DNA from: Xiphophorus maculatus
Lineage: Eukaryota > Chordata > Actinopteri > Cyprinodontiformes > Poeciliidae
NCBI RefSeq assembly: GCF_002775205.1
Contig: NC_036461.1
Coordinates: forward strand, 10,081,015 to 10,145,014
Direction of reading: 5' to 3'
Length of the DNA: 64,000 nt
Part shown: in pieces, positions 11,501-22,058 of the stretch
Position numbering within the stretch: the stretch's first letter is position 1
Layout of the letters: each line of letters begins with the position of its first letter
Position numbers and translations under genes: made by a program
The notes under the pieces: generated by a model
Databases searched by the model: none
What the model was told of the DNA's origin: nothing
Seen by the model: only the letters and a program-made list of their open reading frames with translations

Positions 11501-14088
11501 CCTATTTTATACTGAAGCTTAATTTCCTGTTGTGGTAGACTGAGTAGACAACCAGAGAAAACTTTGATAAAAAATAAGCTTTCCATTTTAGAAGCTTTTA
11601 GCACTTTTTCCGCTTTCTCTGACTTTATTTTGAAACACCTGAAGCAAAGATCTTTTTTCTCTCTGTAACAACCTCCACACCAAAGAGTGTTGTATTTAGC
11701 ACAATCTGGTTGTGTTGGCCATTGCGAATTTGCTGATCAATTTTTGTTTAGTTTGTTTTGACCAATGTAAAGTCATCCATTACCAGTCACTGTTCAATGT
11801 ATTGTTGAGAAATCATGTGGTGCTTACCACAGAGTACACCAGAGATCAAACCTGTTTTGTTTCCTTCTGCAGTTTCCAGGACGTGGTGAATTATTTTGGT
11901 ATAAAGCCAAAGGCTGGTGACAAAGAAGTCACCCCAAATTACATCTTTATGCTTTGGTATGAGTTCTGCAACGACTTCAAGAACTCCTGGATACGACAAA
12001 GCAAAACCATCTCCAAGGAGAGGTGAGTTTGATTTTTGATGGATTTTTTTTTTTTTACCACTCATTTCCTGTGTGGTAAAAATGAGTGGCTGGAGGAGCA
12101 AGGGTTGCAGGATTTTTCTCTGAAAAATCAAATGAATTGACAAATTTAAAAAGTTTCTCTCTAAAATATTGAATTGAAATTATTCAGGTATTTCTTAGAA
12201 TGCGAATGGTGATATGCACTGATGCATCTGTAATTTATTGTACCTGCCATCGTAGATCTTCAGATCATCTCAAATTAGCACAAAGCGATTGTAATTAAAG
12301 CAAAGAGGGAAGCCATCAAAGAGGAGGCAGATGGGAGTAACTGAAGCCTTAGTCCTCTTTCTTGAGGACCGGGGTCTAAATTTATGATCTCTCCTCTGAC
12401 CTGAGGCGTCATTTTGGGGGTTGGAGGTGAGGAGGGGGCATTCCACGGACAGACAGGAGACCCTCCTGGCTGCCGCCTGGCTTTACTGGCCCGTGGCCTT
12501 CAAAAAAGCTGCACATCGAGGGAGGGACTGATGAACATGGTGATGATACTGGCCGTCTAGCCTGAAGGCTCACAGACCCTTGTGAGCAGAGACAACTTGC
12601 AGCTCTTAAAGGGAAGCAGAGAATAAACACTGTCCAAACAAACTTCCAGGCTGTGGTTATAGTTATCATGTTGAATCCTCATCATTCCCAGTGACATCAA
12701 GGAGATATAATGAATCCATGTGCTCCGTCTTATTTGCTATCATGTATCACATTACTTACAGCTGATTGGGCTTATGGACAATTAACTTTATTTTAAATAC
12801 TGTTTGCACAGTCATTAAACCAAGGGTTTTTAAAGGCTTCCTCATTATCTCTGTCATTCTCAACAACTTCTCACTTGAAAAAGCTTTCACTGACCACAAA
12901 CTCAGAACAGCATCTGTATGCAGGCTTAGTCCTCGCGCATTTACCTTCATTGTGTTGCAAAAGTATTCACACTGGTTAAATCTTTTCCAATTGTGTTGCT
13001 GTAACAATTTTAATGTAGTGCTGGGCGACATGAAAAAGATGTTTTCTTTCTTTATAGAACAATTTTGATAACTATCACAATATGGTTTCAAATTAAAAAT
13101 AGTTTCCCTTTCAATACAGAGTGAAATAATAAACGTCAATATTTATTTATATATTTTTTTTCAACAATTGTACATAAGCTGAATTTCCTTAAGAATTTCA
13201 GGACTTCATAGATTAATAATGATTCTTTGTCAACTGACAATATACTAATGTACGCATTAGTAATGTACTAATGTACGCATCACGTTTGCAGTACATTTTG
13301 AAAGTGCAAGTAGCGATTGCACTGTATGTCTTAATGAGTTTTGGAACCCAAATTTATTGTTATTTAGTGAACTAAATGTTCTACCTTTATGGTAAATGAG
13401 CTGTATTGGTATAACACTTTATGTAGTTCAGAGAATCATGACAAAATGACTTAGTCAAAGTGCAAAATATTGTTCAGAGGCTTGTTCAAGGATTAAGCTA
13501 CTTTGCAAAAAAGACTTGGAATCGCTGGATATGCGTGACAAGTAATTTACATGTATATTTTAGATGTAGATAAGTATTTTAGATGCTTATTTATAAAACA
13601 TTATGAAAAACATTTAACTTTTTCCTTCCAGTTCACAGTTATGGTCCACTTTATGTTTGTCATAAATAAAATCCAACTAAAATACATAGAAGTTTTCCAA
13701 TTGTGAAAAAGTTAAGAGAAAATATTGTTTTATGTCGCTGGACATATTTTCCAAAGATCATCTTAATGAGAGGTTTCTCTTCCATATGTCCTGTTTTAAT
13801 TTAACTAACAATTTATAATCATTGTATTTGTGTGTTTGTTTTTCCAAAGGTTGAAGGAAGCTCAAGAAAACATTAAGAAAATCACAGCAGAAAAAAGAGT
13901 GGAAACCAAAAAGATTAATGCCAACAGTCTGGTAAGAAGTAATATTTATTCACCCTCAGTAATGGAATTCCCTTAAAGCTGCCTCACTCTTGCGTCAACA
14001 CTGAAATCAATATGCTTAATCTTTATGTTGTTGTTGCCAACAGAAAGAGAGGTTACGGCAGAAGGAAGCCAATATGCCGTCCAGCTGA
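2517..14088 (+). CDS. fmn1: Formin-1, 3'-terminal exons (partial gene)
   Basis: Five consecutive exons: 2517-2609, 5171-5222, 11873-12022, 13850-13931 and 14044-14088 (TGA at 14086-14088). All have AG/GT borders and phases agree across every junction, giving about 139 residues. They encode the end of the formin FH2 domain and the C-terminal tail. Recognisable pieces are CEKNVENVC and [14 protein letters not shown], then [14 protein letters not shown] followed by [12 protein letters not shown], then [15 protein letters not shown], and a KERLRQKEA end as in vertebrate FMN1. Formins bind barbed ends and elongate unbranched actin filaments; FMN1 also acts at cell junctions and on microtubules. 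The FH1 region and most of FH2 lie upstream of the window; I found no other FH2 exon in the first 2.5 kb. The tiny 52-bp exon at 5171 is supported by phase and by its match to the AKKEHK...NAQKS stretch of mammalian FMN1. The gene points tail to tail at grem1. Confidence 0.93.
2610..5170 (+). other. fmn1 intron with a Tc1-like fragment and a GC-richer island
   Basis: No exon is visible. At about 2735-2850 a stretch beginning with ATACCCCTTG and continuing TTTGTTATGCTACAATC resembles the terminal inverted repeat of teleost Tc1-like elements. At about 4240-4570 the sequence becomes richer in G and C and holds GACCACCCC at 4479-4487, one mismatch from the GLI consensus GACCACCCA. Whether this is a regulatory element is unknown. 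Confidence 0.4.
5223..11872 (+). other. Large fmn1 intron (6.65 kb)
   Basis: The largest intron seen in the fmn1 portion. I see no coding exon in it. It holds AT-rich DNA, a cluster of three perfect inverted repeats at 8429-8549, a short degraded Tc1-like fragment near 9075-9180, and less AT-rich blocks at about 6890-7120, 7330-7760 and 9950-10260. In tetrapods the equivalent introns carry distal grem1 enhancers. The blocks named are candidates only because of composition. Confidence 0.45.
8429..8549. repeat. Cluster of three adjacent perfect inverted repeats
   Basis: Hairpin 1 has 12-bp arms AAATGTAGATTT (8429-8440) and AAATCTACATTT (8449-8460). Hairpin 2 has AAAGATATATTT (8492-8503) and AAATATATCTTT (8516-8527). 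Hairpin 3 has CTTTAACTAATT (8524-8535) and AATTAGTTAAAG (8538-8549) with a 2-base loop. All arms match perfectly. Hairpins 2 and 3 overlap by four bases. The cluster is very AT-rich and lies inside an fmn1 intron. Confidence 0.8.
12956..13720. mobile_element. Degraded Tc1-like element, both ends present, interrupted
   Basis: The left end at about 12956-13015 starts GTTGCAAAAGTATTCACACT. The right end at about 13608-13720, read on the minus strand, gives CTTAACTTTTTCACAATTGG and then a TATGTATTTTAGTTGGATTT block, the typical inverted-terminal sequence of teleost Tc1-like elements. The interior carries other material, including a CTGGGCGACATG motif at about 13019, common in another fish interspersed repeat, and a 14-bp direct repeat (ACTAATGTACGCAT at 13244-13257 and 13267-13280). 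No transposase frame survives. Confidence 0.55.
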
Positions 14089-14186
14089 AGGAAATGATGA
14101 GTGGCAAGGCAGAAGAAGAAAGGTTGCAATGAGGAAGCCTGCAGACCCCATCCATTTTACATTTGCCACCTGCCTCACAATAACAC

Positions 14187-14192
14187 AATAAA
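14187..14192 (+). terminator. Candidate fmn1 polyadenylation signal
   Basis: AATAAA about 100 bases after the fmn1 stop codon, the first such hexamer downstream. It would give a short 3'UTR. Later AATAAA hexamers exist, for example near 15026, so the true 3' end is not settled. Confidence 0.45.
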
Positions 14193-16817
14193 ACTTGAGC
14201 AGATTTACTGTTGTATCTTTGCTCCACTAACAGGACCTTCAGCCCCATCCTTTACACTCCTTTCTACCTCCATGTTGAGCTTTTTTTTTTTTTTTTGCTC
14301 AACTCCTGCAGTGGGTATCCACAGGCAACACCGGTGAAGTGATGGGACTCTTGAAGGCCAAAGGTTGACCTCATTCATCTGGCATGCCACGACCTCTGAT
14401 TGCCCAGCTTGGGGTAGGTCTCTGGGGTTCACTGGGATTCTCAGCAAACTCCGCAAGCTTCCTCCTGGATCTACAGAAGCTGGGGATTGTCACTTTTCTA
14501 AATTTCATCTGACAGCTTACAGGAGAAACTGAAAATGCTCTGACAAATTCACAGTTTTTAAGCCCCTGGCAGTGTTGTAGGAACACATGCTGCTTCCTGT
14601 CTCTTGTCTTCTTAGAGGAAAATCCCTGTTGACAAAACAGATCTTTCATTCTCAGAGCAGGAAGTTAGCAGCGTCTTTTGCAGTATGTAATGTCTTTGAT
14701 TCACCCCTCCTCATTAAAAAAAAACTTTTGCCAGTGTGTCATGTCGAAGGATCTGCAGGGACCGTGCATATTTTTGAGCAATATGAATGATCTACAGTTT
14801 TCGGGTGCACAGATTGCTGTGTAGAAGATGCGCACAAATGGTTTGCTTCTGTTGTGTGTTGCACTGCACCAGACTGAGCTAAACCGGGTGATGGTCAGAA
14901 GCGAACAGCAGCTGGCAGCGAGTCTGGCTCAGAGCATTGGCCTCCTAAAAAACACAAACTTATAAAAACACCAGAAGAACTCAACATCACCTGGCTGTAC
15001 ACTCACTTGTGATATAAAAAAAGAAATAAATCTATATTTCACTGCACAGTTTTATGCACTTTCCCGCTTGCAGTAGCTGTACGCTGTACTCTGTTCTGAT
15101 GCCTGCGTGCATTTTGTTCAGCCTGCTTGCGCTCCTTTCTTTTGCACCTCTTTTACTATGCAAAACCATAGGATTATACTTTTAATGTCATTATGAAGCC
15201 ATGTTAGAATAGAAGTTATATTTTGAAAATCGAGTATTAAAAATTAGTTGTATGTACAGATATCACGTAACCTTTTGTCAGTAAAGCAAAGTCTATTTAT
15301 GTAAAGAAAAAACATTATTTCATGTAAAACAAAAGAAAACATCAGATTTATTACTTTTTCAGCTTGCCTTCTCATTGTAACTTTGAGTTAAACGTTTCTT
15401 GACAAATTAGAAAACATATATATTTTCACATGGATGCTACTTGTAAGTTGTGCATATTTGAAAAAGAAAGTAAACTGAGCTGCCTTTTATGCTTAGCTTT
15501 GTGCTGCTAGGATTGACTTTTGAAGACAGAACTTGAGCTGTAATACCTCAGATGGACTTCCATTAATAGGATTCTCCAATTCCCTGTTTACCCTCTGTAC
15601 TTTCTTTTACAGGTGTCTTTTATTTGTATGGGAAATCTAAAGCCTTTAACAGTTTCAAGTTTCTTCAAGTGGCGAGGAAAATATAAATTAGCAGATGCTA
15701 CATCAATTTGTCATCAGCAGTTCCTTATGTAGGTGTATCGCCCTTTTATAGAATTATTTTAAATTTCAAAAATATACTTATAATGCCAAGTGAAACAGTT
15801 TGGGTATGGATGTATACTAATTGTTCAGTTTTAAAGGCCTGTACTGTGTAGATCTCATACTTTGATTTGTTAGAAGGGTTTGGTCATTCTTAAAACTGCT
15901 GAGCAGTCAAATAAATTGTGAGTCAGAATAAAGTCTGTCAGTAGAACATTGTTTTTGACATTTAAAATGGCTCCTTGGAATCTGAAATTTAAAAAAATTA
16001 TTTGAACAAGAAGGTTTCTCTTTTTTTCATAACTATATTTTGAAGCACAAACCTATTTGTATGAGGTCTTAATACTGTACATTAAAACAAATGTATTTGC
16101 TTCTGTTTTAAATTTGGATCCATTAGGACATCATAGTATATTGCAAATGCAATATCAGTAATTTCTCAAAGAATGTTTGGAATGTATTCTTTGTTACTCA
16201 TTATCTTTCAAGGAAATAAGTAACAAATTTATAATTCACACATCAATAAGATAGTATCTAAATGCAGTAGATGCCCAAGATGTAAAAATTAACACACAAT
16301 GGTTAAAGTATTGGACAGATTTGTGGAAAATGTTGCAATATTTTAGAAACTCAATAGTGCATCAAAACACAAATCATCTCGGATAAATTAAAAATGTAAA
16401 TAATGTGATCCTATTGTTGAATTTGACAATGAAAATCCTAAAGTTTGTGTGGTTAACAGATTTAGCCAAATAACTCAAAAGGAATTCTGGATGTTTCTAT
16501 GAAACATCCAGAATTATTAAACCAGAAATATTAAACTTTTGTCTTGATTGCATGAAGCAATTAAAAATACAGTTGGTTAAATTTAAGCTTTTTAAAATGT
16601 AAGAATGCAATCTTCACTTGTAAAATGGAATAACCTACAATGCCAAGCCTGGTGCAGAAAGCTAATTTAAACCAGTAACTTTAATAAAAGTGACAAAGTT
16701 GCATTTTAGAAAAATAACTTTGCATCATCTGCTTGAAGCCACTGGAAATGTGCACAGTTAAAATACCAAAACTGATTGTCAGTTACAAGAATTACATGCA
16801 AGGTAGAACAGCATTTG
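14193..16817. other. fmn1-grem1 intergenic region
   Basis: About 2.6 kb between the presumed 3' ends of two convergent genes. No coding exon is supported on either strand. Contents are AT-rich single-copy-looking DNA, a T-run at 14280-14296 and a perfect hairpin at 16483-16515. Part may be 3'UTR of either gene if longer transcripts are made. Confidence 0.6.
16483..16515. repeat. Perfect 15-bp inverted repeat with 3-base loop
   Basis: Arms AATTCTGGATGTTTC (16483-16497) and GAAACATCCAGAATT (16501-16515) with loop TAT. It lies about 300 bases beyond the presumed grem1 poly(A) signal and could form a cruciform or a tight RNA hairpin. The stem is too short for a normal microRNA precursor. Confidence 0.85.
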
Positions 16818-16823
16818 TTTATT
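16818..16823 (-). terminator. Candidate grem1 polyadenylation signal
   Basis: AATAAA on the minus strand, the first found downstream of the grem1 stop, which would give a 3'UTR of about 690 bases. Confidence 0.4.
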
Positions 16824-17507
16824 TAGTTTTAATAGATAATTTAATCAAATGGAATAAACAAACAGATTAAAACAAAACGACTTTACATCTACATTTAAAA
16901 CTATTTAGTCTCAATACTAACCAAATACTGTTTTTTATAAAAATGAGTCTGCTTTACTTTGAAGACTTTTTAAATAGACTCCAGATATAAAAATGAAATA
17001 TTTTACCAGTAAAGCTTCGAAATTCACAGAAATCAGTTTGGTTAACCTCAAAAGATTCTTGAAATGTCGAAATAAAAAATTATCACATTTTCATTTTTCA
17101 TTACAAATATCCATTCTTCAAACTCCACACAGTGGATACATCCAGTTCTACAAACACTATGCGTTAAATACAGGATTGGTTTGAGGAGAAAACAGTGATT
17201 TGAAAGTTGCAACATGATTTTTGGAGTCCTGTCTCATTGCTGCTGCTTTTGGTAAAGTAAGGAAGCCGTGCGCAGGAAAAAAAATAAAAGTAAACTGTGC
17301 CCGTTTGGAGTTAGCGTTTCCGTGCAGTAGGGTTTTTGAAATTAACAAGAAGTAAAACGTCACTGCTCAATGTTGTATGTCAGTTTTTTTTCTGTCTTTT
17401 TTTGGTTGTGCAAGAGGAGAATATTACAAAACGTCCGTGTACATCTCCAGATGGAGACAGGCGCTCGTTTTCTCTACCAACACCGTCTGCGGATTGTTGC
17501 AGCGTGT

Positions 17508-18056
17508 TCAGTCCAGGTCTATGGAGATACAGCGGCACTGCTTGACGCGCTGGATGCGCTTCTTCTTGGTGGGAGGCTGCTGGTCCGGACAGTTCAAGGT
17601 AAAAGTCATGGTGGTGAACCGCTTTGGTTTGCAAAACGAGCAGGACTGGAAGGCGCCCTCCTCCCTGCGGATGTGCCTGGGTATGTAGAAGGAATTGCAC
17701 TGTCCGTAGCAGAAGCGGTTGATGATGGTGCGGCTGACACAGCCCTCCTCATGGATCGTCTGCTTGAGAGGCTGCGTTTTGCACCAGTCCCGTTTCAAAT
17801 ACTGGCGCTCCGTCACATGCAGAGCCTCCTGGCTGGACTCCAGCACCTCGTCGGCTGGTGAGGTTGAGCCCGGCCTCTGACGGGACCTGGATCCCGACTG
17901 TGGGGGCTGCGGTTGCTGCTCCGATTCGTTTGGGTTATTTTTGTCAGGATGAGGAATGGCCCCTTGCGAGGCTCGGTTTCTTTTTGAATCCGCGGGAGAT
18001 GACAGCAGTCCGATGATGAAAACCATACTGCACAGAGTGTGCGCTGAGACGGCCAT
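17508..18056 (-). CDS. grem1: Gremlin-1, secreted BMP antagonist
   Basis: A single uninterrupted 182-codon frame, matching the two-exon layout of vertebrate GREM1 with the whole CDS in the last exon; human GREM1 has 184 residues. Gremlin-1 is a secreted DAN-family cystine-knot protein that binds BMP2, BMP4 and BMP7 and blocks receptor access, as in limb or fin bud signalling. Visible features are a hydrophobic signal peptide (about residues 1-24), a variable Gln/Pro/Ser-rich linker to about residue 65, the conserved EVLESSQEALHVTER segment, and a C-terminal DAN domain from KRDWCKTQPLKQTIHEEGC to the end, KQCRCISIDLD. The domain has nine cysteines, including the FCYGQC and SCSFCKPK motifs. The ATG follows a splice acceptor by two bases, which fixes the start. 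Teleosts may have two grem1 copies; which one this is cannot be told. Antisense frames over this exon are shadows. Confidence 0.97.
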   Translation of the reverse strand: MAVSAHTLCSMVFIIGLLSSPADSKRNRASQGAIPHPDKNNPNESEQQPQPPQSGSRSRQRPGSTSPADEVLESSQEALHVTERQYLKRDWCKTQPLKQTIHEEGCVSRTIINRFCYGQCNSFYIPRHIRREEGAFQSCSFCKPKRFTTMTFTLNCPDQQPPTKKKRIQRVKQCRCISIDLD

Positions 18057-18307
18057 CCCTAGAGAGGATAAAAAATAATCACGTTTTTATCTTTGGGAGA
18101 GTTTAGCACAAACCTCAAGGTTTTTACGCAGCGTAAATACGCACGGATAGAACTTTTTGTGTTTGAAAGTGCATAAGAATAATCTTCTTACACATAAATG
18201 TCTGTTGAGTTAGCCAACCTAAATGCAATCCCCTGACCCGTTATCAACCCAAGTATTCAGCAAACGTCTACTAATCTAAATGGTAGAGGTAGGCGGTAGT
18301 GGCATAC

Positions 18308-18463
18308 CTAGGCGATTCTCCAAATTCTTCAAGAGGAATGATGCGATCCTGTGAGCCTTTCGCCTTTCTTGCACCTACAGCGGTCGACTGGACTCTGATG
18401 GCACTCTGGATAACTGGGAGACAACGCGCTCCATAGACGGGGGCCAACGTGGGGGTTTAATAC
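18308..18463 (-). other. grem1 noncoding first exon (predicted)
   Basis: On the minus strand the sequence ends CGCCTAG followed by donor gtatgcc (exon end 18308). The matching acceptor tctctag lies just before the ATG (coding exon begins at 18058), giving an intron of about 250 bases. The 5' limit is set only by the TATA-like element about 30 bases upstream. Confidence 0.55.
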
Positions 18464-18490
18464 AAATTGCTTCAGCGCCGGACTGTCTCC

Positions 18491-18533
18491 CTTTTAAATG
18501 TCTGCCAGCTGAGATGTGCACAACAGTTATTGG
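18491..18533 (-). promoter_or_regulatory. Predicted grem1 core promoter
   Basis: On the minus strand a TATA-like ATTTAAAAG occupies 18491-18499 and a CCAAT box 18529-18533, in the right order and spacing to start transcription near 18463. The surrounding 18350-18650 is richer in CpG than the flanks. Confidence 0.5.
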
Positions 18534-18559
18534 CTAAGCGAGATGTGAAGAAAATTAAG

Positions 18560-21500
18560 TCAATCCGCCCCCTCAACACTTTCCTGAACCCGCTTCAAGA
18601 GAACAGACAACCGAGGGGTACCGAGGACAGGCAGGGAGGAGGATGAAGAGGAGGAGCAGAAATAAAGTATGCTGAAGTGGAAAAAGTGAAAGGGGTCTTC
18701 ATTTGATAAACCATTATTATGACATGCAGTAAGTTCCTATACTTGGTCTCTAGGCCTACGTTTCACCGCACCTGTAATTCTATAGCTGAAAATCCCTAAA
18801 TTCTAAATGATTTTTCTAGAGTCCTTAAATGGTGAAAAATGACTAAAATTGAATGATTTAGTCATCATTATTAGTATGTGTATTCTTACCACTTCAATGT
18901 TGCTTAGTAAATTATATATTTTTAAATAGAATTAAATCCAATAGTGTCATCTTCTAGGGTTGTTCTGTAGCTATTGCAATAAGGGTCAAAACAGTTGTCA
19001 AAAACTGATCTTAAATACAAAGGGAACCAAAATTTTAACACAAACTATAAAAAATCAGAAATTAGTGTATATAAAAGTGAGAATTTTATTTTCACATAGG
19101 CCATTTAGAAAAATGATTAAATAGGCTCATATTGAATCAAGGCAACAAGTGAACTAGACTATTAAGTTTAGTCAAGTAGCCTAATATTTTAGATTGTGTT
19201 CTAGGTAACAGAACAGTCCATAGTTAGAGGTAGACCCTATTCTGTTCTCTATAAGATTGGAACATGTTAAAAAAAAAAAGTCCAATGACATCAACAATTC
19301 TTAAACAGTGATGAAATTACAGCTGGTGTTGGACTTTTTGAGGCTAATTATTTGCAAGGTAATACAGTGTTTCTTTATAATCGTCAAATACAAATGGCCA
19401 GTCTAGATTTTGCTGTTTTTACAGTGGTCAGGCTTTAAACACAGAAATATTCAAGGGAATTAAGAAATTATGGAAAGACTGGAACACAGGGATTTCAGGA
19501 AAGAATGAGGGATGGATTGAAGAAAAGACTGAAATAGAAAATATTTAAGCAAAGATTCAAAAGGATGAAAGGATAGGCGGATGCATGGAGTAGGGAAGAA
19601 AAAAATGAAGAGAGGACAAGTCAATACAACATTTAGATGGTATGACAGGGAATTAAATAGGCAATAAAGTCTGGAAATACAAATATTTCCCACTCTTAAT
19701 CTAATACTTATACTTTCCAGCCCTGGAAAATATTTAATGAAATCCGATACTTTTCCAAACTGTGTAGTAACCCTCTAATTATATTTGCTATGAATAGCAG
19801 ACAACAGCGAACCAGAAAAATGTGCTGGTTGCTGTTTCACCTATCTAGGAAAACCAGACTTTGTGGGAATGTCAAAATAAATGTAAATACGTTCAAAACG
19901 TAAAACACAGTTGCTAATTTCTTCTTTTTTTTTAACTTTAAAACAGATTCAAGTCCAGAGTAGACTACTGGATGTGTAAAATATCCAAGGAAGCCACATT
20001 AGATTTTAAGGTTTGGTGAGAAATTTCTCTTGAACTGCATCATTCAACCAATCATGCCGATCCAATGAATAAAGACCTTTTTGTTCACAGCAAATTTAAT
20101 GGTGGTCCAGTTTCACTTTAGAAAACCACTTGGGGTGATTTGGTCTGTGAACAGGCTGCTATTGATACCAGATAATAAAGCTTCGCTCTACATTTTCACA
20201 CCTTACGAACATATTCATTTAAAAAAGATTGTACACTACATGTGCTGCACTGTGGTGACGCTCTTACTAATTGTAGCATTTTTAAATATTTAGTCATGCA
20301 ATGCTAATTAACTTGTTTTCATCCCTTTTATTTTTGATTAATCTTAACAGTATTTCAGCTCCAAGTTTATAAACCATTGAGGCTCACTTTTACATGTTCA
20401 GTGAGAAAGCTACCAGCCACCAGGATGTATACATTTGTAGGTACTTTGAAAATTTAGCAATGTTATGAAGATGTAGGACATATAGCACTGTGAGTGATTA
20501 ATTTAAAGAAAAAAAATGTCTGAAGTTGAAATAAATTGTTTACTTTACTGGCTAGCAGTAAGTTTAATATTCAAGGGGGCCATATTTTTTTATGTCAGGA
20601 TTAGTGAGAACCCTCTGTCTTTCCAGAGCTTTGACTTCTATGGACCGCTCTGATTTAATGTAAAAATGAAGCATACAATAAACTTCATCCTTCAGCCAGT
20701 TATCGAGTGCCGGTGAGTGATGGTTTTCATTTTTGTTTACAATACCCAACCTGACAATATCCATGCCCTATTGTAATACTGTTTTCAAGACTGTAAAGTT
20801 GCTGCTTCTTCAAACTCACAACATGTCCAATTCTCACCATGCAGTTCATATTTGATTTTCACAACCTGGCAACCATAAGAATCTCCTTCCCATATTAAAT
20901 GCCTGCATTTGTAAATTGTTTAGTGAAGTTACTTTTTTTTTTTTTTTTTTAAGTATTTTCAGAGAAGTAAAGCTAGTGGAACATCCCTCATCATAAAAAC
21001 CCTTCATGCTTTATTAATCCAAACTAAACACACAAAGTGTTCTCCCATCACTGCAGCAACAGAAACTCTACCAGGAGACTATCCAAGTCTGATCCATCAT
21101 GTTAAACACGAAAGGCATGCAAGCTTCTGTTAGACGGGGCAAAATAAATCTCCACAATCTTGTCAGATTAAAACATAATGCGTCAGATATGATTAAAATA
21201 TTTTATGAAGCTCTTGATGCTTTATTTCAGCTGCTCAGAATGTTGATATTACAGAGTCAGAGAAAAGTTTACGTTCTAACAAATCCTAGACTTCTGGTGA
21301 CCCGAAAAGCATTTATCAAGACCAAAGAATATTTTAATAAATCTAAATAAAACCACTACTAAAAGTCTTTAAATCAGAATGATACAGTCAGAACTTAGGC
21401 TTGGATATTATTGAAGTGGAGAACTAACTACAGGACGCCCCCTTGTGGTTGAAGATTGACTTGATCCAATCACAAGAGGGATAAAGATTTCACTGCCAAA
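18560..21500. other. grem1-arhgap11a intergenic region
   Basis: Nearly 3 kb upstream of grem1 and downstream of arhgap11a. No exon is supported. It contains a purine-rich low-complexity tract (about 19450-19690) and a T-run at 20932-20950. Short frames here show no recognisable domain. Confidence 0.6.
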
Positions 21501-21522
21501 TTCACAAAAGTATGAAGCCGTT

Positions 21523-21528
21523 TTTATT
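21523..21528 (-). terminator. Candidate arhgap11a polyadenylation signal
   Basis: AATAAA on the minus strand about 530 bases after the arhgap11a stop codon at 22059-22061. Confidence 0.45.
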
Positions 21529-22058
21529 TGTCTGGAGCATTTCACAGTGCTGACAAAAAGCAAAGCAAAAAAAGTTAAAAAGTAAAATAAAAATTGACCA
21601 AAGCATACAGATTTATAAACACTGATAGGCTTTTTATCCCTCTATAAATTCAACAAAACAAGGGTTTCTTTCTCTTCTTTTTATGACAAGACAGTAAGAA
21701 AAGGATATATTCAGCTATTTCTTTAGCTCCCTAAGAAACGAAGAGATCTTTCAAGGTTTTTAAATAAAAGCGTAACATCCATATCTCCATTCACACCACC
21801 AGCTATCAACATTTTACATAATTTATCCTGCACTTTGTGATCTGATCGCTTAACATGCAATCATACAGAGTGATATGTCAATATTTTACTTAAGGCATCT
21901 GAATGTCTCCCAATAGGCTCGTAAAACAACACAAATCTGCTGCAGCTAACATAAATTAGAGCTTAAGGTAAACATGTCGGAATGTTTAATGTCTTGGGGT
22001 AAAAAAACCCACATAGCAAAAAAAAAAGGGGGAAAAAAGAAGAGAAAAAGGCAGTCTC

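Noticed and set aside
11787-12143. 118-codon minus-strand ORF
   Set aside because: Antisense to the fmn1 exon at 11873-12022, no domain and no splice context.
12756-13139. Overlapping ORFs on both strands (127 and 100 codons)
   Set aside because: They run into degraded Tc1-like and other repeat sequence, with no protein similarity recognised.
17370-17861. 163-codon plus-strand ORF
   Set aside because: Lies exactly antisense to the grem1 coding exon. Its openness is explained by the constrained opposite strand; it has no recognisable domain.
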